Shown here: piece after piece, positions 8,649-16,853 of the stretch
How positions within the stretch are numbered: the first letter of the stretch is position 1
How the letters are laid out: each line of letters begins with the position of its first letter
Assembly (NCBI GenBank): GCA_002506105.1
Contig: DAWU01000066.1
Span: 1-36,561 of the forward strand
Reading direction: 5' to 3'
DNA: 36,561 nt
Source: Methanolinea sp. UBA275
GTDB taxonomy: Archaea > Halobacteriota > Methanomicrobia > Methanomicrobiales > Methanospirillaceae
Made by a program: the position numbers and the translations under genes
Notes under the pieces: model-generated
What the model saw: only the letters and a program-made list of their open reading frames with translations
Databases searched by the model: none
Told to the model about the DNA's origin: nothing

Positions 8649-10052
8649 ATGAAAATCTGCGTCATTTCCGGGAGCCCCAAGGGTGAGGAGAGCATCACGC
8701 TGCAGTATGTCCGCTTTATCGAACGGGCATTCCCAGACCATACCTTCTCCATCGTCCATGCCGGCCGGGATATCAGGAAGATGGAACAGGACCGGGAGGA
8801 ATGGGACAGGGCGCTTGCAAGGGTGAGGGAGTCCGATGGCGTCGTCTTTGCAACCCCTGTCTATTTCATGCTCGTCCCGGGCCAGCTGAAGCGATTCATC
8901 GAGCTGGCAGGGGAACGTGATGCGATGCCGGCATTTTCCGGGAAATACACTGCCACGCTCACCACGTCTATTCACTTCTTCGATCATACCGCCCACGCAT
9001 ACCTCCACGGAATCTCCGAGGATTTCGGGATGAACCATGCGGGATCGTATTCAGCCCATATGCAGGATCTGAAACTGGAGGACTGCCAGGAGCGGTTGAT
9101 CCTGTTCTTCTCCGATTTCATCGACGCAATTGAAAAAAAGCGTCACATCCAGCGTGTATTTCTTCCCATCCCGCAGATATCGCGGGCATATTCACCGCGT
9201 GACGGCTCTGCCGCAGTGGATACTGGTGGAAAACGGGTCGTGATCCTGCACGATGCGGAATCCGGATCCGTCCAGGAAACCATGGTCCGCCGGCTGGCAG
9301 GGATGTATGCCGGTCCTGTGACGGTTGCAGATATCAGGGATTCGATGATGAGGGGAGGATGCCTCGGCTGCTGCAGGTGCGCATTCGACAACACCTGCGT
9401 CTACAACGACGGATTTCGTGAGTTCTGGGATGCGCATGTTGTCCCGGCAGATATCCTGATCATGGCCGGGACCATCCGTGACCGGTACCTTTCGGCAACC
9501 TGGAAGCAGTGGAACGACAGGAGTTTCTTCAATGGCCATGTGCCGGCGCTTGAAGGGAAGCAGGTCGGATATATCGTGGAGGGCCCGCTTGCGCATCTCC
9601 CGAACCTGCGGGAGGTTCTTGTTGCACGGGCAACAATAGGAAAGGCTCACCTTGCCGGGATCGTCACGAATGAGTCGGGAGATCCCGACGAGATCGATGC
9701 TGCACTTGGAGCACTTGCTTCGCAATCAGTCAAGTTTTCTGAGCAGCACTATCGCTCCCCGGATACGTTTCCCGAGGTGGGGGGAAGAAAGATCTTCAGG
9801 GACGAGATATGGGGAGGGATGCGGGCGTTCTTCAAGGCAGACGACCGCTACTTCCGCAGTCACGGGCTGTATGATTTTCCTACAAAAAACTACCCGGAGA
9901 GGATCGGGACCCGCCTCTTCTCACTTTTCCTGGATATCCCCGGGATCAGGAAAAACGTGGAGAAGAATATGGTCGCCAACATGATTCGCCCATTCCGCGA
10001 AACGATCGAAAAGAGCAAGGTCCTGGCAACGAGGCGATCAAAATTGGGGTAA
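8649..10052 (+). CDS. Tandem flavodoxin-fold NAD(P)H-dependent oxidoreductase
   Basis: A 467-residue protein that appears to contain two flavodoxin-like (NADPH-dependent FMN reductase, PF03358-like) domains in tandem. The first begins ICVISGSPKG (FMN phosphate loop) and has FATPVYFMLVPGQLKRFIE; the second begins around residue 198 with RVVILHDAESGS and contains the cysteine cluster GGCLGCCRCAFDNTC near 236-250 and the degraded MAGTIRDRYLSATWKQW segment. The cysteine motif resembles that of WrbA-like and iron-sulfur flavoproteins of methanogens, which reduce quinones, oxygen or peroxide, but its spacing is not the classical one. Most family members have a single domain, so the duplication is notable. 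The C-terminal 100 residues are unfamiliar. Co-transcription with the AbrB-type gene 20 bases upstream is likely. Confidence 0.82.
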   Translation: MKICVISGSPKGEESITLQYVRFIERAFPDHTFSIVHAGRDIRKMEQDREEWDRALARVRESDGVVFATPVYFMLVPGQLKRFIELAGERDAMPAFSGKYTATLTTSIHFFDHTAHAYLHGISEDFGMNHAGSYSAHMQDLKLEDCQERLILFFSDFIDAIEKKRHIQRVFLPIPQISRAYSPRDGSAAVDTGGKRVVILHDAESGSVQETMVRRLAGMYAGPVTVADIRDSMMRGGCLGCCRCAFDNTCVYNDGFREFWDAHVVPADILIMAGTIRDRYLSATWKQWNDRSFFNGHVPALEGKQVGYIVEGPLAHLPNLREVLVARATIGKAHLAGIVTNESGDPDEIDAALGALASQSVKFSEQHYRSPDTFPEVGGRKIFRDEIWGGMRAFFKADDRYFRSHGLYDFPTKNYPERIGTRLFSLFLDIPGIRKNVEKNMVANMIRPFRETIEKSKVLATRRSKLG

Positions 10053-10150
10053 TCACAGGACCGTAGTTGAAACTGGCGGGAGAAGGCACAACGGGAACCT
10101 CTGTGCACCCGTGTCCGTCCCATGGCCGGACACGGATTTCTGATATGGAA

Positions 10151-11884
10151 TCACCGGGTTGCAGTGCCTGTCTTTCTCCACGCACCCTTTGGGACCAGTA
10201 TCTCGAACCGGGCACCTTTCCCGGGCTCTCCGTTCTCCTGGATCGTGATGCCGGTAAGCGCAAGGATCTCGGAGACGAGGAAGAGGCCAAGCCCGGTGTT
10301 CTTCCCGACACCCCTCTTGAATATATTCTTTTTCTCCCCGGGCTGTATGCCGATACCATTGTCTTCCCATACGACTGTCAGCCCTATCTCCGACTCAATG
10401 GATGAGATCGTTATCTGTGTGACATGCTTTCCGTGCCTGATCGAGTTGTCAAGAAGGGCGAAAAAGACCTTCTCGAACATCGGATCGGAGAAGATCTCGA
10501 TACCCTTTACACCAGCATCCATGGCTACTGCGCCGGGAACCTCGAGCTTTCGAATTACTGCCTCAAGGTCATGCCACTGTGGCTCCTGGCTCCCGATGTC
10601 CTGGTATACCCGGGTGAATGCAATCTGGGCCTGGATTGTGTTCGTAATGGACTGGATTTTTTCAAGGAACGTGGTCATAGACGGATCCTTCATGTCTTCC
10701 CTGATTATTGCGAGATACATGCCGAGCGCGGTGACCTGGTTGAGGATATCGTGCCGGGTGATCCCGGAGAGGAGTGTGAGCTGGCGGTTGGCCTTCATGA
10801 GTGCCTCCTCGATGAGCCTGCGCTCGGTAATGTCGCGTGAGATCCCAAGAATTGCAATGAACTCTTCTTTCTCGTTGTAGATCCCGGACGTGACCACTTC
10901 CGTCCAGACAGTCGAACCATCCTTGCAGGTCTGTTCCAGTTCACCAATGTAGGGAGAAAAGCGCAGGCCCTTCCTGACTTCATCGAGACGCATTGCCAGT
11001 TCCTTTGTCGCAATTTCCTGCGATGCGGGAGCCAGGGTCTCCTCGAATGACTGCTGGAGCACTTCGGCGGCAGTATAACCCCGGATCTTCTCAACCGACT
11101 TACTGACATAGGTGAACCTGCCGGAGGGGTCCATCGCCCAGATCACATCGCCGGCACTCTCCACCAAAAGCCGGTGAAGCTCTTCGCTCTTCCTGAGGGA
11201 GTCTTCTACCTGTTTCCGCCTTTCAATATCCCGCTGCAGGTTTTCGCATATGCACTCTTTCCTGAGGAGAATATAGCCCGTACTCGCGAGGACCATGAAC
11301 GCGACCTGGGTGAGCATGAACAGGATCTGGTAATGGTGGGGGATTGTCAGGCTATAGCTTTCAGCCATCAGGATGAACGCTCCCCTGAATACCGTCGCAA
11401 AGATATAGACAAGGATCGTTCCTCCGAGAAATTTCCGGAGAGGGGTAGATCTCGACTCGGTGGATATGAGGAAGAGGGCGGGGAAACCGAAGAAGAAGGG
11501 GACGATGAATGCCCCTATCCCGAGCCGGATGTAGTGAGATAGACCTGGAATCCACCAGAAGACCAGGAGAATGATAAGGACAGCAGCATAGAACTGACGC
11601 CAGTGCCTCTTGACCAGCCGCTCGAGGGAGAGGAGGCAGATTCCCTCGATACAGAACCCGACAAGGATGATACTGTTGCCGATCGAGAATGAGATCACAT
11701 CGGGTGCGGTTTCCCGGAGGGATATGAGGACCCAGGCGGCACTCTGAAGAGCCATGCTGGCCATGAAAAGGACATCGAAGAGCTGGGCCCGTTTTTGCGT
11801 ATCGAAAAAGAGGAGGAGTGCAGCAACGGCATGGCCGAGTACAAGTATGACGATGAGGGTTCTCACGTCGAATGATTCGAGCAC
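10151..11884 (-). CDS. Membrane sensor histidine kinase: seven TM segments, PAS, HATPase
   Basis: A 577-residue kinase. Residues 8-207 form about seven hydrophobic segments (near 9-27, 36-54, 66-86, 98-114, 120-140, 155-174, 187-207), a 7TM-type sensor input. A short coiled coil leads into one PAS domain (about 235-355, ending in GISRDITERR). The kinase core has ITRHDILNQ with phosphoacceptor H378, an N box LLDNSIRHG, G1 EDNGIGIQPGE and G2 GKNTGLGLFL. The core is clearly paralogous to that of the kinase at 4254-8024, with long identical stretches, although the input modules differ. A minus-strand TATA-like element lies at about 11928-11937. No response regulator gene is next to it. Confidence 0.93.
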   Translation of the reverse strand: MLESFDVRTLIVILVLGHAVAALLLFFDTQKRAQLFDVLFMASMALQSAAWVLISLRETAPDVISFSIGNSIILVGFCIEGICLLSLERLVKRHWRQFYAAVLIILLVFWWIPGLSHYIRLGIGAFIVPFFFGFPALFLISTESRSTPLRKFLGGTILVYIFATVFRGAFILMAESYSLTIPHHYQILFMLTQVAFMVLASTGYILLRKECICENLQRDIERRKQVEDSLRKSEELHRLLVESAGDVIWAMDPSGRFTYVSKSVEKIRGYTAAEVLQQSFEETLAPASQEIATKELAMRLDEVRKGLRFSPYIGELEQTCKDGSTVWTEVVTSGIYNEKEEFIAILGISRDITERRLIEEALMKANRQLTLLSGITRHDILNQVTALGMYLAIIREDMKDPSMTTFLEKIQSITNTIQAQIAFTRVYQDIGSQEPQWHDLEAVIRKLEVPGAVAMDAGVKGIEIFSDPMFEKVFFALLDNSIRHGKHVTQITISSIESEIGLTVVWEDNGIGIQPGEKKNIFKRGVGKNTGLGLFLVSEILALTGITIQENGEPGKGARFEILVPKGAWRKTGTATR

Positions 11885-11927
11885 GGCTTATTCCTCATGT
11901 GATTGAGAAGAGGATAAAGTCAGGAGG

Positions 11928-11953
11928 TTATATAAATATGGGATGGGACACAC
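11928..11953 (-). promoter_or_regulatory. TATA-like element and inverted repeat upstream of the membrane kinase
   Basis: On the minus strand 11937-11928 reads TTTATATAAC, about 45 bases before the start at 11884, a suitable distance for a TATA box with a short leader. Next to it, GGATGGG (11941-11947) and CCCATCC (11947-11960 region) form an inverted repeat that could be an operator. The rest of the 11954-12125 interval shows nothing I can name. Confidence 0.4.
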
Positions 11954-12126
11954 CCCATCCGGCACCTGCCCCTCACCTCGTGATGGGGGAGATATACGCG
12001 GGATTCCCAATTCCCGTGCAGGAGATTGTTCCGTGTCCATGAGGTGATCGCAAATACCAGGTGGATATTCTTCTGGTTGAATGGAATGATTTCGTCGAAT
12101 ATCCCGCCAGGTCTCCGGATGGCTCC

Positions 12127-12138
12127 ACTATAAATAAC
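12127..12138 (+). promoter_or_regulatory. TATA box of the GYD-domain gene
   Basis: ACTATAAATAAC lies about 45 bases before the ATG at 12180, at the distance expected for an archaeal TATA box with a short leader. A GGTG ribosome binding site at about 12170-12173 precedes the start codon by six bases. Confidence 0.55.
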
Positions 12139-12179
12139 CTCATCACACACCCTATCATGACTGAAAAAAGGTGTGTATC

Positions 12180-12449
12180 ATGCTTTTCATTGCACTTGTG
12201 AAGTTCAGGAAGACGCTCTCAAAGCAGGTGGTGGCTGAGAACATCAGGGACATCGAGGCCGACACGAAGGATCAGGTCAGGTACCTTCAGATCTACTGGA
12301 CGCTCGGGAAGTACGACACCATCGTGATATTCGAGGCCCCGGATGAGAAGGTCGCAATGAACACAGTCCTGAAGCGGCTGGACAGGATGGAGATTGAGAC
12401 CCTCGTGGCAGTCCCGGCCGAAAGAACAAGTCCCGCCGGACCTGAGTGA
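12180..12449 (+). CDS. GYD domain protein
   Basis: An 89-residue single-domain protein with the GYD-family (PF08734) pattern: a first strand with MLFIALVKFR, a helix containing VVAENIRDIEADTKDQV, then YLQIYWTLGKYDTIVIFEAPDE, where the G-K-Y-D replaces the eponymous G-Y-D. The fold is a ferredoxin-like alpha/beta barrel of unknown function, probably multimeric. The ATG at 12180 is preferred over the GTG at 12171, because the GTG lies inside the ribosome binding site. The gene has its own TATA box and a downstream hairpin, so it appears monocistronic. Confidence 0.82.
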   Translation: MLFIALVKFRKTLSKQVVAENIRDIEADTKDQVRYLQIYWTLGKYDTIVIFEAPDEKVAMNTVLKRLDRMEIETLVAVPAERTSPAGPE

Positions 12450-12463
12450 AGTAAGAATAATAC

Positions 12464-12495
12464 ATTTTTCTTCCCGGACCTGGGATCTTCCCAGG
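12464..12495 (+). terminator. T-rich stretch and hairpin after the GYD gene
   Basis: A short T-run (about 12465-12472) is followed by a perfect 7-bp stem, CCTGGGA (12479-12485) and TCCCAGG (12489-12495), with a 3-base loop. It lies 15-45 bases after the stop and before the promoter of the next gene, a good place for a terminator. Confidence 0.45.
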
Positions 12496-12520
12496 GAAGG
12501 TGTCTCGAACCCAGGGACAT

Positions 12521-12536
12521 CAAAAATATACTTATT
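12521..12536 (+). promoter_or_regulatory. TATA box of the methyltransferase gene at 12561
   Basis: CAAAAATATACTTATT is centred about 32 bases before the ATG at 12561, so transcription would begin only a few bases before the start codon; the mRNA would be nearly leaderless. Confidence 0.5.
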
Positions 12537-12560
12537 GGTATGGGGTAATTCCCGTATAGT

Positions 12561-13139
12561 ATGGATTTCTTCGAAAAGGCCTATCACGGCACCCCGCCGT
12601 GGGATATCGGGAGGGCACAGCGGGAGTTCGTGCAGCTCGAGGAGTCAGGGGATATTCGTGGCTCCATCCTGGATGTAGGGTGCGGGAAAGGGGATAATGC
12701 CCTATTCCTTGCAGACCATGGCCACGAGGTCTGGGGGCTGGACTCGGTTCCCTCGGTGATCGGGATTGCCCGCGAGCGAGCAGAAACACGGAACCTTGCT
12801 GCGACATTTCTCGTACACGATTCGCTCCAGCTTGCCAGCATCGGGAGAACATTCGACACCGTAATCGACTCCGGCTTCTTTCATACCCTCTCTGATCCTG
12901 AAAGACCAGTGTATGCGGAAAATCTTCATGCTGTCCTGAGATCGGAAGGATCGTATTTCATGCTCGCGTTCTCCGAGCTTGAACCGGGAGGCTACGGGCC
13001 ACGCCGGGTAACACAGCAGGAGATACGGGAAGCGTTCTCGTCAGGCTGGCACATCAATTGGATCCGGCCTGCTGTCTTCGAGAGCAGGACGAGGCCGGAA
13101 GGATCCCGGGCGTGGCTCTCATCAATCACGAGGATCTGA
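12561..13139 (+). CDS. Class I SAM-dependent methyltransferase
   Basis: A 192-residue Rossmann-fold methyltransferase. Motif I is ILDVGCGKGDNALFLA (about residues 35-50), followed by the acidic end of strand 2 (VWGLDSVP) and the strand-4 motif FDTVIDSGFFHTL. N-terminal YHGTPPWDIG is characteristic of small methyltransferases of the thiopurine/tellurite-resistance type (Methyltransf_25/TehB-like) that act on small molecules. The substrate is unknown. The gene has its own TATA box and is separated from the next methyltransferase by about 330 bases. Confidence 0.88.
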   Translation: MDFFEKAYHGTPPWDIGRAQREFVQLEESGDIRGSILDVGCGKGDNALFLADHGHEVWGLDSVPSVIGIARERAETRNLAATFLVHDSLQLASIGRTFDTVIDSGFFHTLSDPERPVYAENLHAVLRSEGSYFMLAFSELEPGGYGPRRVTQQEIREAFSSGWHINWIRPAVFESRTRPEGSRAWLSSITRI

Positions 13140-13468
13140 CCGGGATTTACCAGGGCCAGTTGTGATGCTGGCATTAGCCGGAAGGGACGCAGAATCTTTC
13201 ATATGGTCGCCGATGGTTCGATTCTCTCCAAAATTTTATCGATCATAATCTTTACTAGGCAGCCCTGTCATATTTCATGCCTTTCAAACTGCGTGGTACA
13301 ATGATTCATTTCCTTTGATACCCGATGAGCTCCCCCTCTGAATCCGGCAGGTATGAGAGACACTCTGCCGGCTGCCGCGTTCACAGGAATTTTTAAAACC
13401 ACATGTTTGCTTTTTCCGGATACCTGGATTCAAATGAACATGGTAGAGCCATTTTCATACAAAAATTC
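13140..13468. other. Intergenic region with promoter-like AT tracts
   Basis: Two AT-rich stretches may be promoters: one near 13230-13250 and TTTTTAAAAC at about 13389-13398. The second, with start about 25 bases on, would place the transcript start before the ATG at 13469. I see no gene or RNA in the interval. Confidence 0.4.
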
Positions 13469-14140
13469 ATGACTTCCTGTGTATATCCTTCCGGTGTGAC
13501 AGATGCGGAAAAATTCTGGGACAGGGCGTCAGGAGTCTACGATGGCGGTATTGATTACGTCTTCGGGAACTCAATGCGGCATATCCTCCTTGCGGAACTG
13601 GAGAAGGAACGGGATCTCTGCAGGACCGTGGAGTTCGGGTGCGGGACAGGGTTCTTCACACCCGCACTCGCAACACGATCTGAGAGCGTGGTCGCAACAG
13701 ATCTCTCGGGGCAGATGGTCTCACTCACCAGGGAGAAGATGAAAGGGGTTCCCAACGTTTCAGCACAGAAGGAGAACTGCGAGAAGACAACATTTGCTTC
13801 AGGTACTTTTGACTCCGCATTTCTCGGGCTCACCCTCAATATGGTTGATGGCCCGGCGACGATCTCGGAGATGCACCGGATCCTGAAGCCCGGGGGAAGG
13901 CTCTTTATTACCGTCCCAACGAACGAGGGGATAGGGATCGGGGGACTCTTTGGGGTTATTCTGCGGAACCTGAAGGTTTTCAGAAGAGTCAGGCAGCCGG
14001 GAACCGTGTTGTATACCCAGAAGTCGCTCCATGACCTGGTCGAAAAAGGTGGGTTTTCCGTGCAGAGTATGGAGATGTTGACGGACAGGGAGCATCCCGG
14101 AGGCTTTCACGGTATCTATATGAGGGCTATGAAAAGGTGA
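13469..14140 (+). CDS. Class I SAM-dependent methyltransferase
   Basis: Motif I is VEFGCGTGFFTPALA, followed by VVATDLSGQMV, a strand-4 segment with FDSAFLGLTLNMV, and HRILKPGGRLFITVP, all typical of Methyltransf_11 (UbiE/arsenite methyltransferase-like) proteins of about 220 residues. I chose the ATG at 13469 (223 residues) because the preceding 22 codons from 13403 lack recognisable content and overlap the likely transcript start; the longer form (245 residues) is not excluded. C-terminal GGFHGIYMRA is a common ending in this family. Substrate unknown. Confidence 0.82.
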   Translation: MTSCVYPSGVTDAEKFWDRASGVYDGGIDYVFGNSMRHILLAELEKERDLCRTVEFGCGTGFFTPALATRSESVVATDLSGQMVSLTREKMKGVPNVSAQKENCEKTTFASGTFDSAFLGLTLNMVDGPATISEMHRILKPGGRLFITVPTNEGIGIGGLFGVILRNLKVFRRVRQPGTVLYTQKSLHDLVEKGGFSVQSMEMLTDREHPGGFHGIYMRAMKR

Positions 14141-14362
14141 CCGGGACAGTATCTTTTCTGATTTTTCCAGAACCACCTGAAAATCATTGCATCCCCCGTT
14201 TTTGTTCTTACAGTCTGGTGGACTTTCAGGAACAATGTTCTTTTCATGACCCTCACACACAGAAGCATTGGCCTGGGAAAACCAAGAATTAAAACGCAGA
14301 GAAAAGATTACAAGAATTGTCCCGGAAATTGTAGTGAAGGGGACATATTTTCAAAAAATTCC

Positions 14363-14943
14363 ATGGCGTTCTTCCCTGAGACTGAAAAACTTGGTTCTCA
14401 TGGACCTGACCGAGGACGATCTGGATAATATCCGCCGGATCGCAACCGATCCTGAAGTGATGAAATAGGTCCTCGTCTGGCTTGAGGACGATGAGCAGAT
14501 TGCTATGTTCCTGAAGCACGGAATCGAAGAATCGCGGAGGATTGACAGGATGGGGTACTATCCTGCGGCCAGAAACGCCATGACCGGTGAATTCGCGGGC
14601 CAGAACGTTCCCTGAGATCGATCCCAAGACCACAACAACAGGAGAAGTGGGTTTTGTCCTCCTTCCTTAATACCAGGCATGAGGATATGGAAAAGAGATC
14701 CACCTGAAGTACCTGGAGTTCGGATTCACTACGCTCTCGCTCCACCGGGTGTACGGCAAGTGCGACGAACTAAATTCCGCATCGACCCGCATCATGGATC
14801 AGTGTGGATTGATCTATGAGGGCACCATCCGTGAACATGTATGGCTCCGTGACCACTGGAGATCGACCCGGTATTGCGGCATGCTCGACGGAGAGTATTA
14901 TGGTCTCACGCCATCAAGAGCCTTGAAATCGAAAACCATCTGA
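14363..14943 (+). pseudogene. Decayed GNAT (RimJ-like) acetyltransferase, paralogue of 27766-28317
   Basis: Aligning by eye with the intact gene at 27766, similarity begins at the ATG at 14363 (MAF...TE-L) and runs to the TGA at 14941. Damage includes a one-base insertion near 14390, a TAG at 14466-14468 where the paralogue has TAC, another one-base insertion near 14605, and two further nonsense codons where the paralogue has GGAATAC and TCCGGG (TAA near 14668, TGA near 14680). The final 65 codons (14749 onward) are intact and nearly identical to the paralogue, including GKCDELNSAS and IREHVWLRDHWRSTRY. With two frameshifts and three stops this is a real pseudogene, not a sequencing slip. Confidence 0.9.
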
Positions 14944-14964
14944 ATATACCCTACCAATCATTCA

Positions 14965-15030
14965 AAGGACTTTTTTAAAGGCTATTTATAGAAAATTATT
15001 TATTATAGTTAATATTGATTATATACAAAG
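14965..15030 (+). promoter_or_regulatory. AT-rich promoter region of the PKD surface protein gene
   Basis: Almost wholly A+T, with several possible TATA boxes (for instance GGCTATTTATAG and GATTATATAC). The last lies about 45-50 bases before the ATG at 15071. Confidence 0.45.
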
Positions 15031-15070
15031 AATTTGAAAAAATGAACGATTCATGGAGTAGAACACAAAA

Positions 15071-16219
15071 ATGAAGCGTTTCTCATTTCTTGTTCTGGCT
15101 GTTCTCATCCTCCTTTCTGTTCCTGTTGTGATCGCGGCCCCGCCTCTCCCGAGCGAATATTTTGGGAATGTGACCTTGAACGACACACCCGCATCCGTCG
15201 GGACAGAGATATGTGCCGTCGTGAACGGTACGATCAGGGACGAGATCACGGTTATTGAAGAGGGATTGTTTGGAGGATCCGGTATGTGGGACGACAAGCT
15301 GATCGTGCAGGTATCCGAAGATGAGTATGCCTGCGGGTGCACCATCCCCATTGTGTTCACCATCAACGGAGTCCCTGCAGATCAAACATCTGCCTTTTCC
15401 TCTGGCCAGACCGTCAGGCTCGATCTCACTGGATGGTATAATGAGAGTATTCCCCCGGCCCCAGTGGCCGATTTCATTGCATATCCCAGGGAGGGGGAAG
15501 TCCCCCTCACCGTTGAGTTCAAGGAGAATGTATCGCATTCATGGTCCTATGGGGAATTCCACTGGGACTTTGGTGACGGCATCAATGGTACAGGGTACTC
15601 CCTTCTTCACACGTATGTCAACCCGGGACTCTACAACGTCACCCTGACCGTGAACAGCAGCTATGGATCGAGTTCTGTCACCATGAACGGGTATATCAAC
15701 GCAACGCAGCAGGGCTCTCCTGCCACGGATTTTTATGGAGCTCCTCTTTCAGGGGATGCACCGCTCGAGGTTGAGTTTTCCGATACCTCTCTTGGCGTGG
15801 TGCACACACGATGGTGGGACTTTGGTGACGGGACTGTTGCATGGGCGAATGAGACCCCCTGGGTAAAACATTCCTATTCAATCCCTGGTATGTACACTGT
15901 GAGCCTGACTGCAGGCAACAATGGTGGAGACGTGACTGCCACAAAAGAGGGATACATCGAGGTTCTTCCCTCGGGGGCACCTCCCCATGCACGATTCAGC
16001 CTCTCTCCAATGATGGGATATGCGCCTCTTTCTGTCCTCTTTACCGATCGTTCGACCGGGGGGCCGCTCGCATGGCACTGGGATTTCGGTGATGGAACTG
16101 TGTCCTCTGATGCCAACCCGGCCAATACGTACTCGACAGCCGGGCTCTACGTGGTCACACTCACTGTTGCCAACAGTGGTGGGACCGCTTCATATACATC
16201 AACCGTGTGGGTGAGATGA
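15071..16219 (+). CDS. Secreted surface protein with three PKD domains
   Basis: A 382-residue exported protein. Residues 1-22 are a signal peptide (KRF, a long hydrophobic core, VIAA cleavage region). Residues 24-120 form a beta-rich domain beginning YFGNVTLNDTPA, of a kind frequently found before PKD repeats in methanogen surface proteins. Three PKD domains follow (about 132-215, 216-300, 304-382), each with the W-x-FGDG signature: HWDFGDGIN, WWDFGDGTV, HWDFGDGTV. Several N-x-S/T sequons suggest glycosylation. The protein ends directly after the third PKD domain with no C-terminal membrane anchor or PGF-CTERM-like sorting tail, so it may be secreted or bound through other S-layer proteins. 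PKD domains usually mediate protein or carbohydrate contact. Confidence 0.9.
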   Translation: MKRFSFLVLAVLILLSVPVVIAAPPLPSEYFGNVTLNDTPASVGTEICAVVNGTIRDEITVIEEGLFGGSGMWDDKLIVQVSEDEYACGCTIPIVFTINGVPADQTSAFSSGQTVRLDLTGWYNESIPPAPVADFIAYPREGEVPLTVEFKENVSHSWSYGEFHWDFGDGINGTGYSLLHTYVNPGLYNVTLTVNSSYGSSSVTMNGYINATQQGSPATDFYGAPLSGDAPLEVEFSDTSLGVVHTRWWDFGDGTVAWANETPWVKHSYSIPGMYTVSLTAGNNGGDVTATKEGYIEVLPSGAPPHARFSLSPMMGYAPLSVLFTDRSTGGPLAWHWDFGDGTVSSDANPANTYSTAGLYVVTLTVANSGGTASYTSTVWVR

Positions 16220-16244
16220 GCCTATTCCCACGCCTGATCTGCAC

Positions 16245-16290
16245 TTCATCCCGTCATGAATGAGTTGTGACGGGATGAATTCCAATTATT
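16245..16290 (+). terminator. Perfect 12-bp inverted repeat and T-rich tail after the PKD gene
   Basis: TTCATCCCGTCA (16245-16256) and TGACGGGATGAA (16268-16279) are exact reverse complements with an 11-base loop. They start 25 bases after the stop at 16219, and an AT/T-rich stretch ending in ATTTTTT follows. This is the strongest terminator-like structure in the window. Confidence 0.6.
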
Positions 16291-16654
16291 TTTTGGGTAT
16301 AGTGACAATCTAGCCACCGACCTTTTTGTCAAACAGAGAATATAATCGCGATATATTGAAGCGAGTTTCCATGTTGTTTTATGAATATCAGATGATAATT
16401 TCGTTTTCAAGGTCAATGTGAATAGTTTTTGATTCGCCGCCGGGGCGCCCTTCGGGGGCGGCGGGGTCAATCGCATATGAGAAGTAAGACCGACAACTCG
16501 TACTTTTTTCCCCCAAATTTTAGTCATTGGATTTTTCTTAATTCTTCGTCGTGATTTATAAGTGAGATTGGTGGTAACAATGACACTATACCCTTTTTTT
16601 TAATATTTTCGGATTGGGATGGGTTGAACGATTCCTGTCTGGAGGATGCAACCG
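16291..16654. other. AT-rich intergenic island with a GC-rich hairpin
   Basis: The stretch is distinctly poorer in G+C than its neighbours. It carries a GC-only hairpin at 16435-16463 (CGCCGCC against GGCGGCG, with an inner CCCTTCGGG mini-stem) and poly-T tracts near 16504 and 16594. A 93-codon minus-strand frame (16246-16527) spans it, but its content comes from the hairpin and AT tracts and looks non-coding. An RNA gene or a repeat element are both possible. Confidence 0.45.
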
Positions 16655-16660
16655 TCCGTT

Positions 16661-16671
16661 TCTTATAAGAT
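16661..16671 (+). promoter_or_regulatory. TATA box upstream of the small ORF and ABC exporter
   Basis: TCTTATAAGAT is centred about 42 bases before the ATG at 16708. Transcription would begin near 16690, so the first ORF on the transcript would be the 39-residue one at 16708, ahead of the exporter. Confidence 0.5.
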
Positions 16672-16707
16672 ACCTCACTTCATACAAGTCTCATAATCGG
16701 GATACAT

Positions 16708-16827
16708 ATGGGACTACTCTCCTGGCTGATATCGCTCTTTAACCCTCGGTCATCCCGGAAGGATGCACAAACCGGGGATGAGGAGGAGGAAGAAATCGAG
16801 GAACTGGTGGCGCTTGGAATCATATAG
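16708..16827 (+). CDS. Candidate 39-residue small protein upstream of the ABC exporter
   Basis: Reads MGLLSWLISLFNP, then a short basic/polar linker, then an acidic run (DEEEEEIEE) and a hydrophobic tail LVALGII. The N-terminus could form an amphipathic or membrane-associated helix. It follows a TATA box at the right distance and lies on the same strand as the exporter that begins 103 bases further on. The ribosome binding site is weak. It might be an exported peptide, a small exporter subunit, or a chance ORF; nothing in it matches a family I know. Confidence 0.4.
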   Translation: MGLLSWLISLFNPRSSRKDAQTGDEEEEEIEELVALGII

Positions 16828-16853
16828 GAATAGGGCACGCGGCACCTCCCGGT

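Noticed and set aside
16246..16527. Minus-strand 93-codon frame after the PKD gene
   Set aside because: It spans the terminator repeat and the GC hairpin, includes a Pro/Gly run derived from that hairpin, and has no ribosome binding site.
16580..16603. Seven-codon ORF with a good GGTGGT ribosome binding site and a following T8 run
   Set aside because: The nearest TATA-like element would start transcription at or after the ATG, and a seven-residue ORF in AT-rich sequence is likely by chance; worth noting only if transcripts begin upstream.
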